Notes under the pieces: generated by a model
The model's database searches: none
What the model was told of the DNA's origin: nothing
Seen by the model: the letters and a program-made list of their open reading frames with translations, nothing else
NCBI RefSeq assembly: GCF_000613905.1
Contig: NZ_BAJW01000034.1
Location: 1-34,797 of the forward strand
Length of the DNA stretch: 34,797 nt
Direction: 5' to 3'
Source of the DNA: Acetobacter persici JCM 25330
Lineage (GTDB): Bacteria; Pseudomonadota; Alphaproteobacteria; Acetobacterales; Acetobacteraceae
In this document: positions 1 to 8,855 of the stretch, piece by piece
Position numbering within the stretch: the first letter of the stretch is position 1
Layout: every line of letters starts with the position of its first letter
Program-made: the position numbers and the translations under genes

Positions 1-795
1 CAGCCCTGCCCCCGCGGCCCGTGCCCCGCCTGCACAGAGCCGGGCAGCCCCCGGCATGGACTGTCCGGCACAGAGGCTCACCACACCCCGTGTGTATTTA
101 TGGCTCTCCGGCCCCGGTTCCGGCAGGTTCCACAATCCCGGCTTGTTCTGCCAGATCCCGCACGGAACCTGCGCCAGCGCCTGCTCGGGCATGCTGATAT
201 CCGCCAGAACAAGCCGCCCCATAAAACTCCGCCCCGGATAAAGAAGGTGCCCGGGCTTGAAGCGACAAAATGTGACGGTCATCGCGGCGTGCGGCGCATA
301 TCCCCGCACCTGCCCTGTCGCACCGTCAATTCCGGACGGTGTATCAATAGCCACCACTTTACAGGCCGCTTTGAGCAGATCAGCCGCCAACCCGGTCACG
401 TCGCGGCTTAAGCCTGCGCCAAACACCGCATCAATCACCAGATCCGCGCGCTCTACTTCCGCCAGAGCAAATGGCACCCGAACCCCTTCAAACCGGGCAG
501 AGGCCTCCGCCGCAGGAGATCCCGCACGCGGCGCGGTCAGCTCGGCCACGGCAACCGGCCAGCCCGCCTCCGCGAGAAAACGGGCCGCGACAAATCCATC
601 CCCCCCGTTATTCCCCGGCCCGCACAGGACGAGAACACGGCAAGGCCGCATAAAGCGCCGCACCGCCCGCGCGACTGCACGCCCGGCATTCTCCATCAGT
701 GTCGCGACCGGGACGATTGCGGAGGCAAGGTGATCCACCTGCGCCATCTGTTCTGGTGTATAAAGAGCAAGGCCTGCATGCGGAGAAGCGGGCAT
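1..795 (-). CDS. nnr: Bifunctional NAD(P)H-hydrate epimerase / ADP-dependent NAD(P)H-hydrate dehydratase, C-terminus cut by window edge
   Basis: Repairs hydrated NADH and NADPH: the N-terminal YjeF domain epimerises NAD(P)HX and the C-terminal ribokinase-like domain dehydrates the S form using ADP. This open frame has no stop before base 1, so only about 265 residues are present. Visible motifs are LMENAG (33-38), the nucleotide-loop CGPGNNGGDG (58-67) and AIDTPSGIDG near 150. From HKYTRG at residue 232 the start of the dehydratase domain is seen (SMPGAARLCAGGARAAGAGL), so this is the fused form and most of domain two lies outside. The ATG at 795 is preceded by a perfect AGGAGG (802-807 on this strand) at six bases. 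It is divergent from the gene at 956. Confidence 0.9.
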   Translation of the reverse strand, partial: MPASPHAGLALYTPEQMAQVDHLASAIVPVATLMENAGRAVARAVRRFMRPCRVLVLCGPGNNGGDGFVAARFLAEAGWPVAVAELTAPRAGSPAAEASARFEGVRVPFALAEVERADLVIDAVFGAGLSRDVTGLAADLLKAACKVVAIDTPSGIDGATGQVRGYAPHAAMTVTFCRFKPGHLLYPGRSFMGRLVLADISMPEQALAQVPCGIWQNKPGLWNLPEPGPESHKYTRGVVSLCAGQSMPGAARLCAGGARAAGAGL

Positions 796-955
796 GAATA
801 TCCTCCTGATACGGGGAGCCGGGTGACTACCAGACGAATACTGACTTGCACCCGGCGCATCCCCTTGGCAATCAGGCATCCAGCACTGTGCGACGCAGAG
901 ACAGGCTGCCGTTCGCACGCCTTTTTTGAATTCGATTTTTCCAAGCGGAGTCTGC

Positions 956-1411
956 ATGCCTCATTCCATTCTCTGGAGCGTCATCCTCGCTTTCCATATC
1001 ATCAGCATCATGTTCTGGGTTGGTGGGACCGCTTATGCGGCCATCATCATGCGCCAGAGCCTCTCCCTGCTGGACCCCACGCAGCGCAACTCCGTGCAAC
1101 TGCAATCTCTGGGCCGTTTTTTCCGGGTCCTGATGCATGTCATCCCCACGGCCCTGATCACCGGCTGGCTGATGATCCTCCATGAAGGCGGTTTTGCGCA
1201 GGCACCATGGACCACCAACCTCATGCAGCTCCTCGGTATTATCATGGCTGTTCTGTATGTACGGGTGCTCACAGGCCCCTTCCAGAAAGCACGGCGCGCC
1301 CTGCGTCCGCAGCCAGCCCTGTTCGACTCGATCCGCAACCAGACTCTCGTCATCATGGCGCTTGGCCTGATTGCCATTCTGGCTGCCTCGCTTGGCCATC
1401 CATTCCTGTAA
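956..1411 (+). CDS. Four-helix integral membrane protein, CopD/HemJ-like
   Basis: A 151-residue protein with four hydrophobic segments, roughly 5-28, 52-72, 84-104 and 130-148. A histidine lies in the first helix (LAFHIISIMFWVGG) and another in the second (LMHVIPTALITGW). This layout resembles the CopD-domain and HemJ (protoporphyrinogen oxidase-like) membrane proteins, which bind copper or haem through helix histidines. I cannot decide between them by eye, so no symbol is given. The ATG at 956 was chosen over the in-frame ATG at 926 because GGAG (947-950) sits five bases before it and the earlier start would add a polar tail before helix one. It is inner-membrane by prediction. Confidence 0.7.
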   Translation: MPHSILWSVILAFHIISIMFWVGGTAYAAIIMRQSLSLLDPTQRNSVQLQSLGRFFRVLMHVIPTALITGWLMILHEGGFAQAPWTTNLMQLLGIIMAVLYVRVLTGPFQKARRALRPQPALFDSIRNQTLVIMALGLIAILAASLGHPFL

Positions 1412-1435
1412 AATAGACTACAAAGGGCGGGGAAA

Positions 1436-1474
1436 GCTTGCTTCCGGAGGCAAATGCCTTTAATCGCAGCAAGC
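1436..1474 (+). terminator. Two-tier hairpin between membrane-protein gene and helicase
   Basis: GCTTGC (1436-1441) pairs with GCAAGC (1469-1474), and inside it AGGC (1448-1451) pairs with GCCT (1456-1459) around AAAT. No clear T tract follows. It could be a weak terminator for the upstream gene or leader structure of the helicase transcript. Confidence 0.25.
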
Positions 1475-1578
1475 GCCTGACCGGCTTCAGCTTCTCTTCC
1501 TCCTCCGGCGTCCGGAGCATGGAAAATTCAGGGCCTGTCGGTCCATGCTATAACGACTGAAGTATCTCCGAGAGCATA

Positions 1579-3613
1579 TTGATAGCCAAAACGCCCACCC
1601 GCCCCCGCAAGACCACCACGCGCAGCCGTACAAAAACAGCTGCCACGGCTGTAGACGCAGCCGCAACGGAAACGGGTGCGGACGCGCTTGATGCTGTTCC
1701 TGCCGAACAGGCAGAGGCGCCCAAAAAGCCTGTGCGCCGCCGCCGGAAAGCCGCTGAACCGGCCCCGGTCGCTGCTGCACCTGAACCGACCGAATCTCAG
1801 GCAGATCAGACTGCCGAAGCGGACGTCGTGGCTGAAGAAACACCCAAGCCCAAACGCACGCGCCGTCGCGCGACCCCTGCCAAAAAAGCCGCACCGAAAG
1901 CTATTGCCAAAACAGCGCCAGAGCCGACCGAAGCTAAGCAGTCTGAGGCCGTTCCGGCGCAGGCAGAACCAGATGCTCCTGCTGTAGCCCCGGAGCCGGA
2001 AACGGCCGCCCCCATAGCATCGGCAACAGCAGATGTTCAGGCGCCGGCGGAAACCACGGCAGTCGAGAGCGCGAGTCCCGAAGCACGCGTTGAGGCTGAA
2101 ACAGACTCTGAGCCTAAAACGACGTTTGCTGATCTGGAGCTCTCCGGACCTCTTCTCCGCGCTGTAACGGAAATGGGGTACACGCATCCCACCCCCATTC
2201 AGGAACAGGCAATTCCCGCCATTCTGATGGCGAAAGACGTGCTGGGTGTTGCTCAGACAGGCACGGGGAAAACAGCGTCTTTCACGCTCCCCATGCTGGA
2301 AATTCTCTCTGGCTCACGTGCCAGAGCCCGCATGCCGCGCTCCCTGATTCTTGAACCCACACGGGAACTGGCTCTTCAGGTTGCCGAAAACTTTGTGAAT
2401 TACGGCAAGCACCTCAAACTGACCCATGCGCTGCTGATTGGCGGCGAAAGCATGGCGGACCAGAAAGAAGTGCTGAACCGAGGCGTAGATGTTCTCATTG
2501 CTACACCGGGCCGCCTTCTGGACCTGTTTGAGCGCGGTGGTCTGCTTCTTACCCAGACGCGAATTCTGGTGATTGATGAAGCCGACCGTATGCTGGACAT
2601 GGGCTTTATCCCCGACATTGAAAAAATTGTCGGGCTGCTGCCTGCCAACCGCCAGACCCTGTTCTTCTCTGCCACCATGGCGCCTGCCATCCGGCAACTG
2701 GCGGATGCCTTCCTGCAATCCCCCAAGGAAATTACGGTCAGTCGTGCCTCTTCCGTGGCAACCACCATCACCACCGGTCTGGTGATTGTGGATGAACACA
2801 GCAAGCGCGACACGCTTCGGAAATTGCTGCGTGACCCGACACTGCAGAACGCCATCGTGTTCTGTAACCGTAAGCGCGATGTGGATGTGCTGATGCAGTC
2901 CCTGCAGAAGCACGGTTTTTCCGTGGGCGCCTGCATGGTGACCTGCCGCAGTCCGTCCGGTTTGCGACCCTTGAAAAATTCAAGAATGGCGAGCTGAAAA
3001 TTCTGGTCTGCTCCGATGTGGCGGCACGCGGCATTGATATTGGCGGTCTGTCTCACGTCTTCAATTTCGATCTGCCTTTCCATGCAGAAGATTATGTTCA
3101 CCGGATTGGCCGCACGGGCCGCGCCGGGAAGGAAGGCCACGCCTACAGTCTGGCCACGCCCTATGACAAAAATCTGGCCGAAGCCATTGAGACACTGACG
3201 GGCAAACCCATCCCGCGCATCAGTCCTGAGGGTGTTGAAACGCTGGACTGGTCGGACGAAAAACGTCCGCCTCACGGTCGCCGCAAAGACAAGCCTGTGC
3301 CTAAAAATCAGGGCCGGACGCGCCCCGAAAAATCAGCCAGCACGCCTGCTCCGCAGCAGCAGAAGGCCGCAACGCCTAAATCTGTTCCGCCCGCAGCCGC
3401 ACCGCAACCCGCGCAGGATGGCCGGCGCTCCACTGGCCGCCTGCCGCGCCGCGATGAAGTCCCCCCATGCCCGCCGGGGATGTGGTCGGGTTTGGCAACG
3501 CTGCCCCTGCCTTTATGCAGTTGCCACGCCGTACAACCAATCTGGCCGATCTGCCCGTCCCGACAGCAGATGTATCTGTGTCTGAAGAAGAGGCAGCAAA
3601 GCACTCAACGTGA
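1579..3613 (+). CDS. DEAD-box ATP-dependent RNA helicase, reading frame broken twice as given
   Basis: An RNA-unwinding ATPase of the RhlE/DeaD type. The core runs from the Q motif (about 182-210, HPTPIQEQA) through Walker A AQTGTGKT (225-232), DEAD (333-336) and SAT (364-366). The second RecA domain follows, with SDVAARGID and [10 protein letters not shown]. About 180 residues of Ala/Pro/Glu/Lys-rich sequence precede the core, an unusual place for such a tail; a basic Gln/Pro-rich tail also follows it. The start is TTG at 1579 with GAGAG at 1570-1574. A frame stop at 1558 rules out earlier starts and no nearby ATG exists. The frame breaks near 2930 (CC where CCC restores it) and at the C run 3461-3466 (six where seven restores it). 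With both repaired the gene has exactly 679 codons and ends TGA 3611-3613, overlapping the next start as GTGA. Confidence 0.85.
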
Positions 3614-4938
3614 CAGCTCATTCTACGGAGCAGCACGCTTCAGACCTCCGCGACGTCACCATGACATATCTGGGTGCACAGGGGGACGGGGCCGCCGTTC
3701 TGGCTGATGGCCAGACACTGCATGTCCCCTACACCCTGCCCGGTGAAGTTGTGCGGGTCGCCCCGACAGACTCCGGCAAATGGACCGCCACAGAAATCCT
3801 CACCCCGTCACCAGACAGAACAGAGCCTCCGTGCTCTCTATTTGGTACGTGCGGTGGCTGCACGCTTCAGCAAATGGACCGCGCAGCCTTACTGGCCTGG
3901 AAAACAAACCGGGTCATGACAGCTCTCAAAAAAGCTGGTTTTTCTGATCTGCCAGAACCGCAGGCCTTTCAGGTGCCGCCACACAGCCGCCGCCGGGCTG
4001 ATCTGGCGATGCGCAGGAATGGCAAGGAAATCCTGCTTGGCCTGCATGCCCGTGGCAGCACGGACATTATTGACCTGACAACCTGCCAGGTTCTCCATCC
4101 GGCCATCATGGACTGCCTGCCTGCGCTGCGGCAGACGTTCAGAAGTCTGGAAGGTTTATACCGGGCCGGGGACGTACGGATTAATCTGCTCGAATCGGGC
4201 CTTGATATCCTTCTGGTCACCGATGGCCCGCTTTCCACCGCAGACCGGACCAGACTCGCCAGCTTATCCGCAGAACACGCGATTCCGCGTATCTGCTGGC
4301 AGCGGCAGGGTGATCAGGGCTTGCCGGAAACCGCGGCACAGACCCGCACGGTGCACCATACGCTGGCAGGCTCCACAGTCAGTCCGCCCACCGGGGCCTT
4401 TTTTCAGGCAACAGCAGAGAGTGAGACCCTGATTCAGCAGGCCGTGCTGGATGCCTTGCCTAAGCTGAACAAGCGCGATGTGGTGATTGAGCTATATGCG
4501 GGCTGTGGCACGCTCAGCTTTCCTCTGGCCAGCCGGGCACGGGTGCAGGCCTATGAAGGCTATCCGCCTGCCGCAGCAGCCTTAAAAAACGCCTCTGGCG
4601 GAACGCGACTGGAAGTTGCCTGCCGCGACCTGAACCGCCAGCCTATTATGGCAAAAGAGCTTGCTCAGGCAGGCTGCGTGGTGCTCGACCCGCCCCACAC
4701 CGGAGCCAAGCTGCAAATGAAGCAGATCGCGATGGGGAAGCCGCGCCATCTGATTTATGTAAGCTGTAACCCGGCCGCCCTGACCAAAGATGCCGCCGCC
4801 CTGCACGCCGCAGGCTATCGCCTGAGCAGCGTGACGGTGATTGACCAGTTCCTGTGGTCAGCCGAAGTGGAGGCCGTTTGCGGCTTCAGACATGAAAGCT
4901 CTCGCCGCAGCCGCACCGGCCTTTCTCATTCGGGTTGA
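3610..4938 (+). CDS. rlmD: 23S rRNA (uracil-C5)-methyltransferase, RlmD/RumA type, with TRAM domain
   Basis: An S-adenosylmethionine-dependent RNA methyltransferase of 442 residues. An N-terminal TRAM RNA-binding domain (about 16-65) is followed by Cys75, Cys81, Cys84 ([12 protein letters not shown]) and a later Cys near 160 (TTCQVLHP), the four ligands of the RumA [4Fe-4S] cluster. The SAM site is [13 protein letters not shown], then VLDPPHTGA, then the catalytic cysteine in [12 protein letters not shown]. The RlmD assignment rests on TRAM plus cluster; other members of the U5-methyltransferase family are possible. The GTG start at 3610 overlaps the helicase stop by four bases (GTGA), pointing to translational coupling of two RNA-acting genes. 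The last residues after VCGFRH look like read-on and overlap the opposing sufA by 53 bases. Confidence 0.82.
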   Translation: MTAHSTEQHASDLRDVTMTYLGAQGDGAAVLADGQTLHVPYTLPGEVVRVAPTDSGKWTATEILTPSPDRTEPPCSLFGTCGGCTLQQMDRAALLAWKTNRVMTALKKAGFSDLPEPQAFQVPPHSRRRADLAMRRNGKEILLGLHARGSTDIIDLTTCQVLHPAIMDCLPALRQTFRSLEGLYRAGDVRINLLESGLDILLVTDGPLSTADRTRLASLSAEHAIPRICWQRQGDQGLPETAAQTRTVHHTLAGSTVSPPTGAFFQATAESETLIQQAVLDALPKLNKRDVVIELYAGCGTLSFPLASRARVQAYEGYPPAAAALKNASGGTRLEVACRDLNRQPIMAKELAQAGCVVLDPPHTGAKLQMKQIAMGKPRHLIYVSCNPAALTKDAAALHAAGYRLSSVTVIDQFLWSAEVEAVCGFRHESSRRSRTGLSHSG

Positions 4939-5254
4939 GGAACACAAAGCCTTCCTCAAGCTCGGTCTGGTGGTAGTCCATCTGCGTTCCAATCAGGAAC
5001 AAGGTGGCCTTGCGGTCCACCAGTAGCGTGACACCTTTGTCTGACACCACCTCATCCCCATCCGTCGGGGCTTCAACAAACTGCATGTCATAGGCTTTGC
5101 CGGAGCAGCCTTTTGTGGTCACGCTGATGCGCAGCACCTGCCCGGCATGCGCCGTTTTATAAAGATGCTGAAGACGCTCCGCTGCTGCATCTGAAAGACG
5201 CATCAGCGGCGGCAGGGCATTTTTTGCGGGCGGCACAACACTGGTCTGAGACAT
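4886..5254 (-). CDS. sufA: A-type iron-sulfur carrier (SufA/IscA/ErpA family)
   Basis: A 122-residue carrier that receives Fe-S clusters from SufBCD and hands them to apoproteins. The three family cysteines are present: TKGCSGKAYDMQF and the C-terminal [12 protein letters not shown]. It is the last gene of the suf operon, 17 bases after sufT, with AAGGA about eight bases before the ATG at 5254. Its 3' end overlaps the tail of the converging methyltransferase gene. The C-terminal form is close to the IscA/Isa1 subgroup, so the exact subfamily name is uncertain; context favours sufA. Confidence 0.88.
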   Translation of the reverse strand: MSQTSVVPPAKNALPPLMRLSDAAAERLQHLYKTAHAGQVLRISVTTKGCSGKAYDMQFVEAPTDGDEVVSDKGVTLLVDRKATLFLIGTQMDYHQTELEEGFVFLNPNEKGRCGCGESFHV

Positions 5255-5271
5255 CGGTCCGTCCTTTCCGG

Positions 5272-5886
5272 TTAAAACATATTCAGGGCAAGGCGGGCTT
5301 CATCGCTCATGCGGGACATATCCCATGGCGGGTCCCACACGACCTCGACCTGCGCCGAGGCAACGCCTGATACTTTCTCGACAGCCTCTTTAACCTGCAC
5401 CGGCAGTTCCTGTGCGCTCGGACAGTTCGGCGCCGTGAGGGTCATTTCAATTTTAACGCGGCCATCGTCATACAGATCAATCGCGTAGATCAGACCAAGT
5501 TCATAAATGTTGACCGGTATCTCCGGGTCATGAACGGTTGCGATGGCTTCAATCACAGCATCTTCAGAGGCCGGACCCGTTGCAACGTCCCCGGCAGAAT
5601 CTGTCACAGCGCCGGTGGAGGCGCCCCCTGCGTCTGGAACAGCCGAGGCAGCATCCTCAGCCGGAGCACTGGCACTGGCACTGGCACTGGCACTGGCACT
5701 GGCACTGGCACTGGCACTGGCACTGGCAAGCCCTGCATTAGCAGAGTCCGGTGTCCAGCTTTCAACCCGAGCCGTGTCCGCCCGGTGCTGTGGTGCATCG
5801 GCATTCAGGATATCCGTTGCGGGATGCTGCGGCACTGTATCCTGTTCCTGCAATTCAGGAGCATGCACCTTTTCAGACGTCGACAT
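5272..5886 (-). CDS. sufT: SUF-associated DUF59/MIP18 protein (SufT) with Ala-Ser repeat linker
   Basis: A 204-residue protein. The C-terminal 100 residues are a MIP18/DUF59 domain (IATVHDPEIPVNIYELGLIY, MTLTAPNCPSAQ, VVWDPPWDMSRMSDEAR), a family that helps Fe-S cluster maturation or transfer in SUF systems. The conserved Cys is in APNCPSA. The N-terminal half is low-complexity and acidic, and contains an Ala-Ser tract encoded by ten perfect hexamers (see the repeat entry). The ATG at 5886 overlaps the end of sufU by 14 bases, so translation is probably coupled. The family core alone is about 100-120 residues, so the extension is an addition seen here rather than part of the fold. Confidence 0.87.
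   Translation of the reverse strand: MSTSEKVHAPELQEQDTVPQHPATDILNADAPQHRADTARVESWTPDSANAGLASASASASASASASASASASAPAEDAASAVPDAGGASTGAVTDSAGDVATGPASEDAVIEAIATVHDPEIPVNIYELGLIYAIDLYDDGRVKIEMTLTAPNCPSAQELPVQVKEAVEKVSGVASAQVEVVWDPPWDMSRMSDEARLALNMF
5668..5727. repeat. Hexanucleotide tandem repeat (ACTGGC x10) inside sufT
   Basis: Ten uninterrupted copies of ACTGGC on the + strand, read as GCCAGT (Ala-Ser) in sufT. The unit is a multiple of three, so slippage changes linker length without breaking the gene. All six frames stay open across it, which explains the spurious ORFs here. Confidence 0.97.
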
Positions 5887-6331
5887 GAGAAAGCGCCTCC
5901 TTCAAAGCAACCCAGGGCAATTCTGCACAGCGGATTCTGGCCCGGTGTGCGCGCAACGGGGCAAAGGCTTGCAGCGGCCCCAGTGCAGTTTTATCCGTAT
6001 TCGTATCCAGTGCGCTGGCGGGTTCTCCCACCAGCATGGCGGAAAACCGCTGGCTAAGGTCCCGTGCCTGCAACACGGTTTGCCCCGCAACACGCTCGGC
6101 CATCAGGTCCGCCGCGGCCAGACAAATGGCACAGCCGCGGGTCTGATGCCTGACTTCTCCGATATGGGTATCCGCCATCCGGAGTTCCACCCGGGTTTTA
6201 TCCCCGCAGAGCGGATTTTTCCCTTCACCCTGACCGTCAGCCTGTTCAAGCCGCCCGGCATATAAAGGCGTGCGGGCACGATCGACAATCAGCCGATCAT
6301 ACAACGCACCGCTGTCCGCCATGTTGTTCAC
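5873..6331 (-). CDS. sufU: SufU-type iron-sulfur scaffold / sulfur-transfer protein
   Basis: A 152-residue NifU-N-like protein that accepts sulfur from SufS. The zinc/sulfur ligands are all present: NPLCGD, RGCAICLAAAD and RIRCAELPW, i.e. the Cys, Asp, Cys, Cys set of SufU. The start chosen is GTG at 6331, which overlaps the sufS stop as GTGA; an ATG three codons later (6322) is an alternative. It lies between sufS and sufT, as expected for a SUF operon that uses SufU rather than SufE as the sulfurtransferase. Confidence 0.9.
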   Translation of the reverse strand: MNNMADSGALYDRLIVDRARTPLYAGRLEQADGQGEGKNPLCGDKTRVELRMADTHIGEVRHQTRGCAICLAAADLMAERVAGQTVLQARDLSQRFSAMLVGEPASALDTNTDKTALGPLQAFAPLRAHRARIRCAELPWVALKEALSHVDV

Positions 6332-7581
6332 ACAAAGAAGTTCCGGATACGCACCAGCGTTTCAGCCAGCGTGTCGATTTCTTCCGGCAGGGTGTAAATG
6401 CCAAAGCTGGCACGGGCTGTCGCGGTCAGGCCAAGGCGGCGCATGAGCGGCTCCGCACAATGATGCCCGGCCCGCACGGCAATGCCGTTCCGGTCCAGAA
6501 GCGTCGCGATATCATGCGGATGCACATCCTCCATTGTGAAGGAAATCACCCCGCCCCGCTCTTCAGGCTGACCAACAACCTTCAGCCCCGGAACATCCGC
6601 CAGACGAGCCAGAGCATGGGTTGTCAGAGCGGCTTCATGCGCGGCAATGGCCTCAAACCCGATCGCCTCGACCCATGAGATCGCTGCCCCGAGACCAATT
6701 GTCTCGATAATCGCGGGGGTGCCAGCCTCAAACTTATGCGGCACATTGGCCCATGTGGATTTTTCAAAGGAGACGGTGGAGATCATATCCCCGCCCCCCA
6801 GAAACGGCGGCATGGCCTCAAGCAGATCCCTACGCGCCCAGAGCACACCGATGCCAGTCGGCCCATACAGCTTGTGCCCGGTAAAAGTGTAGAAATCTGC
6901 GCCCAGAGCCTGCACATCCGTCTTGCGATGCACAACGGACTGGCTGCCATCAAACAGAACCTGCGCACCTGCGGAATGCGCCATATCAGCAATGGTTTTT
7001 GCCGGTGTCACCGTGCCCAGCACGTTGGACATATGGGTGATGGCAACCAGTGCGACCGCCCCGTCTGCCAGCAGGGCCTGCAACGCCTCAAGGTCAATAT
7101 CCCCGGCGTCCGTAATTGGGGCGACCCGTAATTCAATCCCGGCGCGGTCCCGCAGCATCTGCCAAGGGATCAGGTTGGCATGGTGTTCCATTTCTGAGAT
7201 CACCACGGCCTGCCCCGGCCTGAGCAGCGCGCCGAACGAGTGGGCCACCAGATTGATGGCCTCCGTGCTGTTACGCGTGAAGATGATTTCTTCACGCGAC
7301 GGCGCGTTGAGGAAGCGGGCGACCTGATCACGCACAGCTTCATACGCTTCCGTCGTGCGCTCACTCATCCAGTAGAGGCCACGGTGAATATTGGCATACT
7401 GGCTGCGCATGGTGTGCGCCATCGCGTCAATCACCGCATCCGGCTTCTGGGCGGACGCAGCACTGTCCAGAAACACGAGTGGACGATCATGCACTTTTTG
7501 AGACAGGATAGGAAACTGCTTGCGGATAGCCGCAACATCCAGATCCTGCTGCGTTTTTTCCTGAGCAAAAGCTGATGTCAT
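6328..7581 (-). CDS. sufS: Cysteine desulfurase SufS
   Basis: A PLP enzyme that removes sulfur from L-cysteine as a persulfide for cluster assembly. It has 417 residues, normal for group II desulfurases. The PLP lysine is K237 in TFTGHKLYGPTG, the cofactor-binding DGSQSVVH is at 211-218, and the active-site cysteine is C375 in RAGHHCAEPLMRR. The ATG at 7581 overlaps the sufD stop by four bases (ATGA), and its own stop overlaps the sufU start (GTGA). It acts in the cytoplasm with SufU and SufBCD. Confidence 0.95.
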   Translation of the reverse strand: MTSAFAQEKTQQDLDVAAIRKQFPILSQKVHDRPLVFLDSAASAQKPDAVIDAMAHTMRSQYANIHRGLYWMSERTTEAYEAVRDQVARFLNAPSREEIIFTRNSTEAINLVAHSFGALLRPGQAVVISEMEHHANLIPWQMLRDRAGIELRVAPITDAGDIDLEALQALLADGAVALVAITHMSNVLGTVTPAKTIADMAHSAGAQVLFDGSQSVVHRKTDVQALGADFYTFTGHKLYGPTGIGVLWARRDLLEAMPPFLGGGDMISTVSFEKSTWANVPHKFEAGTPAIIETIGLGAAISWVEAIGFEAIAAHEAALTTHALARLADVPGLKVVGQPEERGGVISFTMEDVHPHDIATLLDRNGIAVRAGHHCAEPLMRRLGLTATARASFGIYTLPEEIDTLAETLVRIRNFFV

Positions 7582-8855
7582 GCGTTCTCTCCTGCAACAG
7601 GGAAAGACCGGGCCAGCATCTGTGTGCAGACCGTACGGGCCACGTCATCCTCAATCAGACCCAGCGCTTCATCCAGAAAGGCATGAATCAGGATCTGACG
7701 GGCCTCGGCCTCCGGCACGCCACGGCTACGCAGATAGAAAAGCTGGTCATCATCCAGCGCGCCAACCGTTGCGCCGTGGCTGCATTTGACGTCATCCGCG
7801 TAAATCTCAAGCTCGGGCTTGGCGTCAATTTCCGCGTTTTCAGAGAGAAGCAGCGCCTGATTCATCTGATAGCCGTCTGTCTTCTGAGCGACCCGGTCCA
7901 CATAGACCTTGCCCTGAAACACACCGCGCGCATGGCCATCCAGCACGTTCCGCACGGTCTGGCGGGAGATGCAGTCCGGGGCTGCGTGTGTGATCACGCT
8001 GGTCACATCCCCAATCTGCCGACCGCCCAGCATCTGAGCCCCATTGACATGCACTGTGGCAAACGGTGCGGCCAGACGGGCGTGAATTTCCTGCCGGGAG
8101 AGCACGCCCCCCAGACCCAGCACAAAGCTGTTATAGGTGCCGCGCTCAGCAACCTGTGCATAGGTGGTCGCCAGACAGGCGGCTTCCTTGCCTTCCGTCT
8201 GAAGCGTGATGTGCCGGAGGTTTGCCTCAGCCCCGACGCTGACTTCCAGCACCGGATTATGCAGGTAACGCCCGCGACCGGCCTGAATGCTGATCAGCGT
8301 CAGGTCCGCGCCATCCTCCAGCGTCACGGAATGACGCGGATGGAAGGACACAGAAGCATCCGTCTGGCCAAGAGAGACAAGAAGAACGTCTCCCCCCTTC
8401 TTGCCAGCAGGCACGCGCACCTGCGCGCCATCGGCCGCCAGAGCCGTGTTCAGGGCTGTCAGAGGGTCACGATCCGGGCAGGAAAGCGGACCGAAGGTCT
8501 GCGTCTTTGCAAAAAGAGACACATCCACTTCGGCCGGAAGAACCGAAAATGCCTCGGCATAGCGCCCGTTGACAAAGACCAGACGCGGCAGATCCGCCAG
8601 CGGGCCATCCGTAAGTCCAAGCTCTTCAAGCTGCGCCTGAATCTGGGCGACGTCATAAACGTCGGCCGGAGCAGCCAGCGGCGTTTCCGCCAGAAAACGG
8701 AGGCTGGTATAGCGCCATTCCTCAACGCGGCGGTCAGGCAACCCACTTCTGTGCAAAGCGCCTGTCGCGGCCTTGCGCACCGGGTCTGTTACCCCATCCA
8801 GACGTGTGCCGAACGGAGCAAGCGTGTCTGACCGATCTTGTGTGATTGCGTTCAC
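7578..8855 (-). CDS. sufD: Fe-S cluster assembly protein SufD
   Basis: A 425-residue SufB/SufD-family subunit of the SufBC2D scaffold. The C-terminal part shows the beta-helix family signature, including EIYADDVKCSHGATVGALDD and LFYLRSRGVPEAEARQIL. SufD lacks the cluster-binding role of SufB but is needed for iron entry. The start is GTG at 8855, overlapping the sufC stop as GTGA; no ATG closer to the family start is available except deeper in the protein. The N-terminal part is more variable, as usual for SufD. Confidence 0.93.
   Translation of the reverse strand: MNAITQDRSDTLAPFGTRLDGVTDPVRKAATGALHRSGLPDRRVEEWRYTSLRFLAETPLAAPADVYDVAQIQAQLEELGLTDGPLADLPRLVFVNGRYAEAFSVLPAEVDVSLFAKTQTFGPLSCPDRDPLTALNTALAADGAQVRVPAGKKGGDVLLVSLGQTDASVSFHPRHSVTLEDGADLTLISIQAGRGRYLHNPVLEVSVGAEANLRHITLQTEGKEAACLATTYAQVAERGTYNSFVLGLGGVLSRQEIHARLAAPFATVHVNGAQMLGGRQIGDVTSVITHAAPDCISRQTVRNVLDGHARGVFQGKVYVDRVAQKTDGYQMNQALLLSENAEIDAKPELEIYADDVKCSHGATVGALDDDQLFYLRSRGVPEAEARQILIHAFLDEALGLIEDDVARTVCTQMLARSFPVAGENA

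Noticed and set aside
2400-3275. 291-codon open frame opposite the helicase
   Set aside because: Shadow; the helicase motifs on the + strand are clear across the same bases.
5668-5727. Possible CRISPR-like array
   Set aside because: Units are six bases with no spacers; it is a microsatellite inside a gene.
5530-6265. Open frames of the + strand across the sufT repeat, coding for Thr-Gly or Ala-Leu runs
   Set aside because: They exist only because the hexamer has no stop in any frame.
7575-8831. 418-codon open frame on the + strand opposite sufD
   Set aside because: A coding shadow; sufD and its overlaps with neighbours explain the region.
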